Translations under genes and position numbers: made by a program | Source: Macrococcus sp. 19Msa1099 | GTDB lineage: Bacteria > Bacillota > Bacilli > Staphylococcales > Staphylococcaceae | Direction: 5' to 3' | Length of the DNA: 64,000 bases | Assembly: GCA_019357535.2 (NCBI GenBank) | Contig: CP079955.1 | Location: 1,426,001-1,490,000 of the forward strand | Part shown: piece by piece, positions 62,692 through 64,000 of the stretch | How positions within the stretch are numbered: the stretch's first letter is position 1 | Layout: every line of letters begins with the position of its first letter | The notes under the pieces: model-generated | What the model saw: the letters and a program-made list of their open reading frames with translations, nothing else | Database searches by the model: none | What the model was told of the DNA's origin: nothing

Positions 62692-63286
62692 ACATATTAA
62701 AGTTTTTTTCTAAATTTATATAATTGTGTCTATATTTGTATTCGTACTCTGTATATAAACTTAAAACTTCTTGTAATTCTTTTCTATCTGGTTGACCTAT
62801 TAAACTAAATTCTAAATCAAATTTACTGTAAATACCTATTGCACCAGATGAAATATATTTATCGTTTAAATCATAGATATATACATAAATATTTTTTGTA
62901 TCCTCTGGTGCATTTTCTAATAATCTAGGGAATGTTTTTAAGTTTGATTGCATATTAATTCTATTTTCTAATTTTTTGGTAAAAAAACGTAAAAGCCAAA
63001 ATATCAATGGATATACAATAATACTTAAAATAATAGTTATAAAAAATGAGATAACTAATATCTTTAGTAAATTCTCTGGAGATATTAAAGATAAATTTAT
63101 TTTCAAATATAATAACGTGATAAAACTCATTACTACATTGAATCCTGATAAAGATGTTACTAATAATGTTTTTTCATAATTATTTTTGTCTGTATAATTT
63201 ACTAGACTAAATTTATCTAATATAGAATATGAAAATAAACCAGGTATTCCTGCTGCTATAACAGATAATAATATTTTAATATCCAT
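62672..63286 (-). CDS. membrane protein, 204 aa, lysogeny module (DUF6338-like)
   Basis: Three hydrophobic segments (~5-22, ~42-62, ~75-100) with a cytoplasmic C-terminal domain (IYVYIYDLNDKYISSGAIGIYSKFDLEFSL). Layout like DUF6338-type membrane proteins from memory. Converges on the lipoprotein unit. AT-rich cargo with possible exclusion or signalling role. Confidence 0.65.
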   Translation of the reverse strand: MDIKILLSVIAAGIPGLFSYSILDKFSLVNYTDKNNYEKTLLVTSLSGFNVVMSFITLLYLKINLSLISPENLLKILVISFFITIILSIIVYPLIFWLLRFFTKKLENRINMQSNLKTFPRLLENAPEDTKNIYVYIYDLNDKYISSGAIGIYSKFDLEFSLIGQPDRKELQEVLSLYTEYEYKYRHNYINLEKNFNMFIFYQV

Positions 63287-63329
63287 TTTACCTCCTCGGC
63301 TTTATGCCATTTTATTTTTAATTATATCA

Positions 63330-63341
63330 GAACATATGTTC
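63330..63341. promoter_or_regulatory. LexA (SOS) box upstream of integrase
   Basis: GAACATATGTTC, perfect match to the Gram-positive GAAC-N4-GTTC core. It lies ~85 bases before the integrase start and ~44 bases from the divergent membrane gene start. Confidence 0.7.
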
Positions 63342-63392
63342 CTTTGAAAGGTGGTGATATAAGTAAGGTATTGCAATGATATTACTGCTATA

Positions 63393-63408
63393 TTCTACTG
63401 TGCCCGCA
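63393..63408 (+). repeat. 16-bp prophage element, copy 3
   Basis: TTCTACTGTGCCCGCA, 18 bases before the integrase ATG and directly before its ribosome site. Confidence 0.85.
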
Positions 63409-63426
63409 AACACAGGAGGAATAACA

Positions 63427-64000
63427 ATGAGTAAATATCAATATATCAAATCTAAACGTTATGAAAATGTCTATTCATATAAGACGAAAAAAGGTTTGTT
63501 TTATATGTATAAGATTAGATACTATGATGAATCAGGCAAGAGAAAAGAAAAAAGTGAATCTGGATTTAAAGATGAAAAAACAGCTTATAGAAAATCATTG
63601 GAGATGTTAATAAATATTGATGATAATGAACTATCAAAGATTAATCCCACAAATTTAACGGTCGGACAATGGTATGATAAGTGGATTGAAATTAATACTC
63701 AATGGAGCGACAATACAAAAACTAGTAGGATTTCAGCTGGAAGAGATTATATTAAACCATTAATTGGACACATCAAGCTTAAGGATTTAGACTTAATGAA
63801 GTATGAAATACTTTTTATTAAGCAACTTGAGAAGACATATATATCTAAAGACCGCTTCATGCAGCCGTCAACAATTGGTTTATATCATACTTATATGAAT
63901 GTTTGTATAAATGCAGCCGTTAAACGTGCATTAATACCATCTAATAAGATTGTAGATGCTAATCTACCAATCATCGAGGATAAACGAGTCAAATATGTTA
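63427..64000 (+). CDS. int: phage integrase (tyrosine recombinase), N-terminal part
   Basis: ATG 63427 behind AGGAGG; an in-frame ATG at 63376 is less well placed. 191 codons are visible: an arm-binding AP2-like segment (YSYKTKKGLFYMYKIRYYDESGKRKEKSESGFKDEKTAYRK in outline), then the SAM-like core-binding domain (TVGQWYDKWIEI, TIGLYHTYMNVCINAAVKRALIPSN). The catalytic part is outside. Integrates the prophage at the rpsD-adjacent site. Confidence 0.93.
   Translation, partial: MSKYQYIKSKRYENVYSYKTKKGLFYMYKIRYYDESGKRKEKSESGFKDEKTAYRKSLEMLINIDDNELSKINPTNLTVGQWYDKWIEINTQWSDNTKTSRISAGRDYIKPLIGHIKLKDLDLMKYEILFIKQLEKTYISKDRFMQPSTIGLYHTYMNVCINAAVKRALIPSNKIVDANLPIIEDKRVKYV

Noticed and set aside
26196-63408. 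16-bp repeats as attL and attR
   Set aside because: The left copy is inverted relative to the integrase-proximal copy, a third copy is internal, and the true right end lies past the integrase outside the window.
63376-63426. Upstream in-frame ATG as integrase start
   Set aside because: It would place the 16-bp element in the coding region and has a weak ribosome site, while AGGAGG fits ATG 63427.

Overview
The window is a low-GC Firmicute chromosome. Its left 26 kb follows the Bacillus/Staphylococcus gene order pfkA-accA-accD-dnaE-nrnA ... ald-usp-ackA-ytxK-tpx ... thiI-nifZ-ezrA ... rpsD. The protein sizes and wording (EzrA, AckA, Ald, S4) and the staphylococcal-type prophage point to Staphylococcaceae. 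The absence of a malic enzyme gene between dnaE and accD, with a FadR-type GntR regulator kept there, makes Macrococcus or a relative more likely than S. aureus. That species-level guess is inference.

Positions 1-26,112 are core genome: glycolysis (pfkA, partial), malonyl-CoA synthesis (accDA) with a GntR regulator and a perfect palindromic operator, replication (dnaE), nanoRNA turnover (nrnA), CBS/DRTGG regulator (YtoI), peptidase, alanine dehydrogenase, universal stress protein, acetate kinase, thiol peroxidase, SppA protease, an NAD kinase, thiI with its cysteine desulfurase, ezrA, free Met-R-SO reductase, and rpsD with a strong promoter and long leader. Most convergent gene pairs share a clear bidirectional hairpin terminator.

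From about 26.13 kb to the end of the window lies a Siphoviridae-type prophage of at least 37.8 kb inserted just downstream of rpsD. The integrase is at the right edge and is cut by the window end, so attR is outside. On the minus strand, read from right to left, come: early/antirepressor genes, a DnaD-like initiator carrying five 15-bp iterons (candidate origin), ssb, a MazG-like pyrophosphatase, recU, YopX, an ArpU-type late regulator, a second minimal tyrosine recombinase, an accessory cargo locus, HNH-kinase fusion, terS, terL, portal, protease, capsid, connectors, major tail protein, tail chaperones made by a -1 frameshift, a 2163-aa tape measure protein with M23, transglycosylase-like and LysM domains, Dit, a 1157-aa tail/receptor protein, holin, CHAP-SH3 endolysin and a small-peptide locus. 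The lysogeny module (cro, cI, ImmA, lipoprotein, membrane protein, integrase) sits at the right on mixed strands.

The regions most likely to hold undescribed biology are: the divergent AT-rich cargo locus at 48,993-51,220 (two-TM coiled-coil protein plus a two-gene DUF6978-like/DUF1828-like pair around inverted-repeat operators); the 26.5-26.85 kb small-peptide locus with a consensus promoter and an opposing promoter, which looks like a type I toxin-antitoxin; a group-I-intron-like RNA at 61.45-61.65 kb in the remnants of an interrupted gene; and a 16-bp element repeated at three key places in the prophage.
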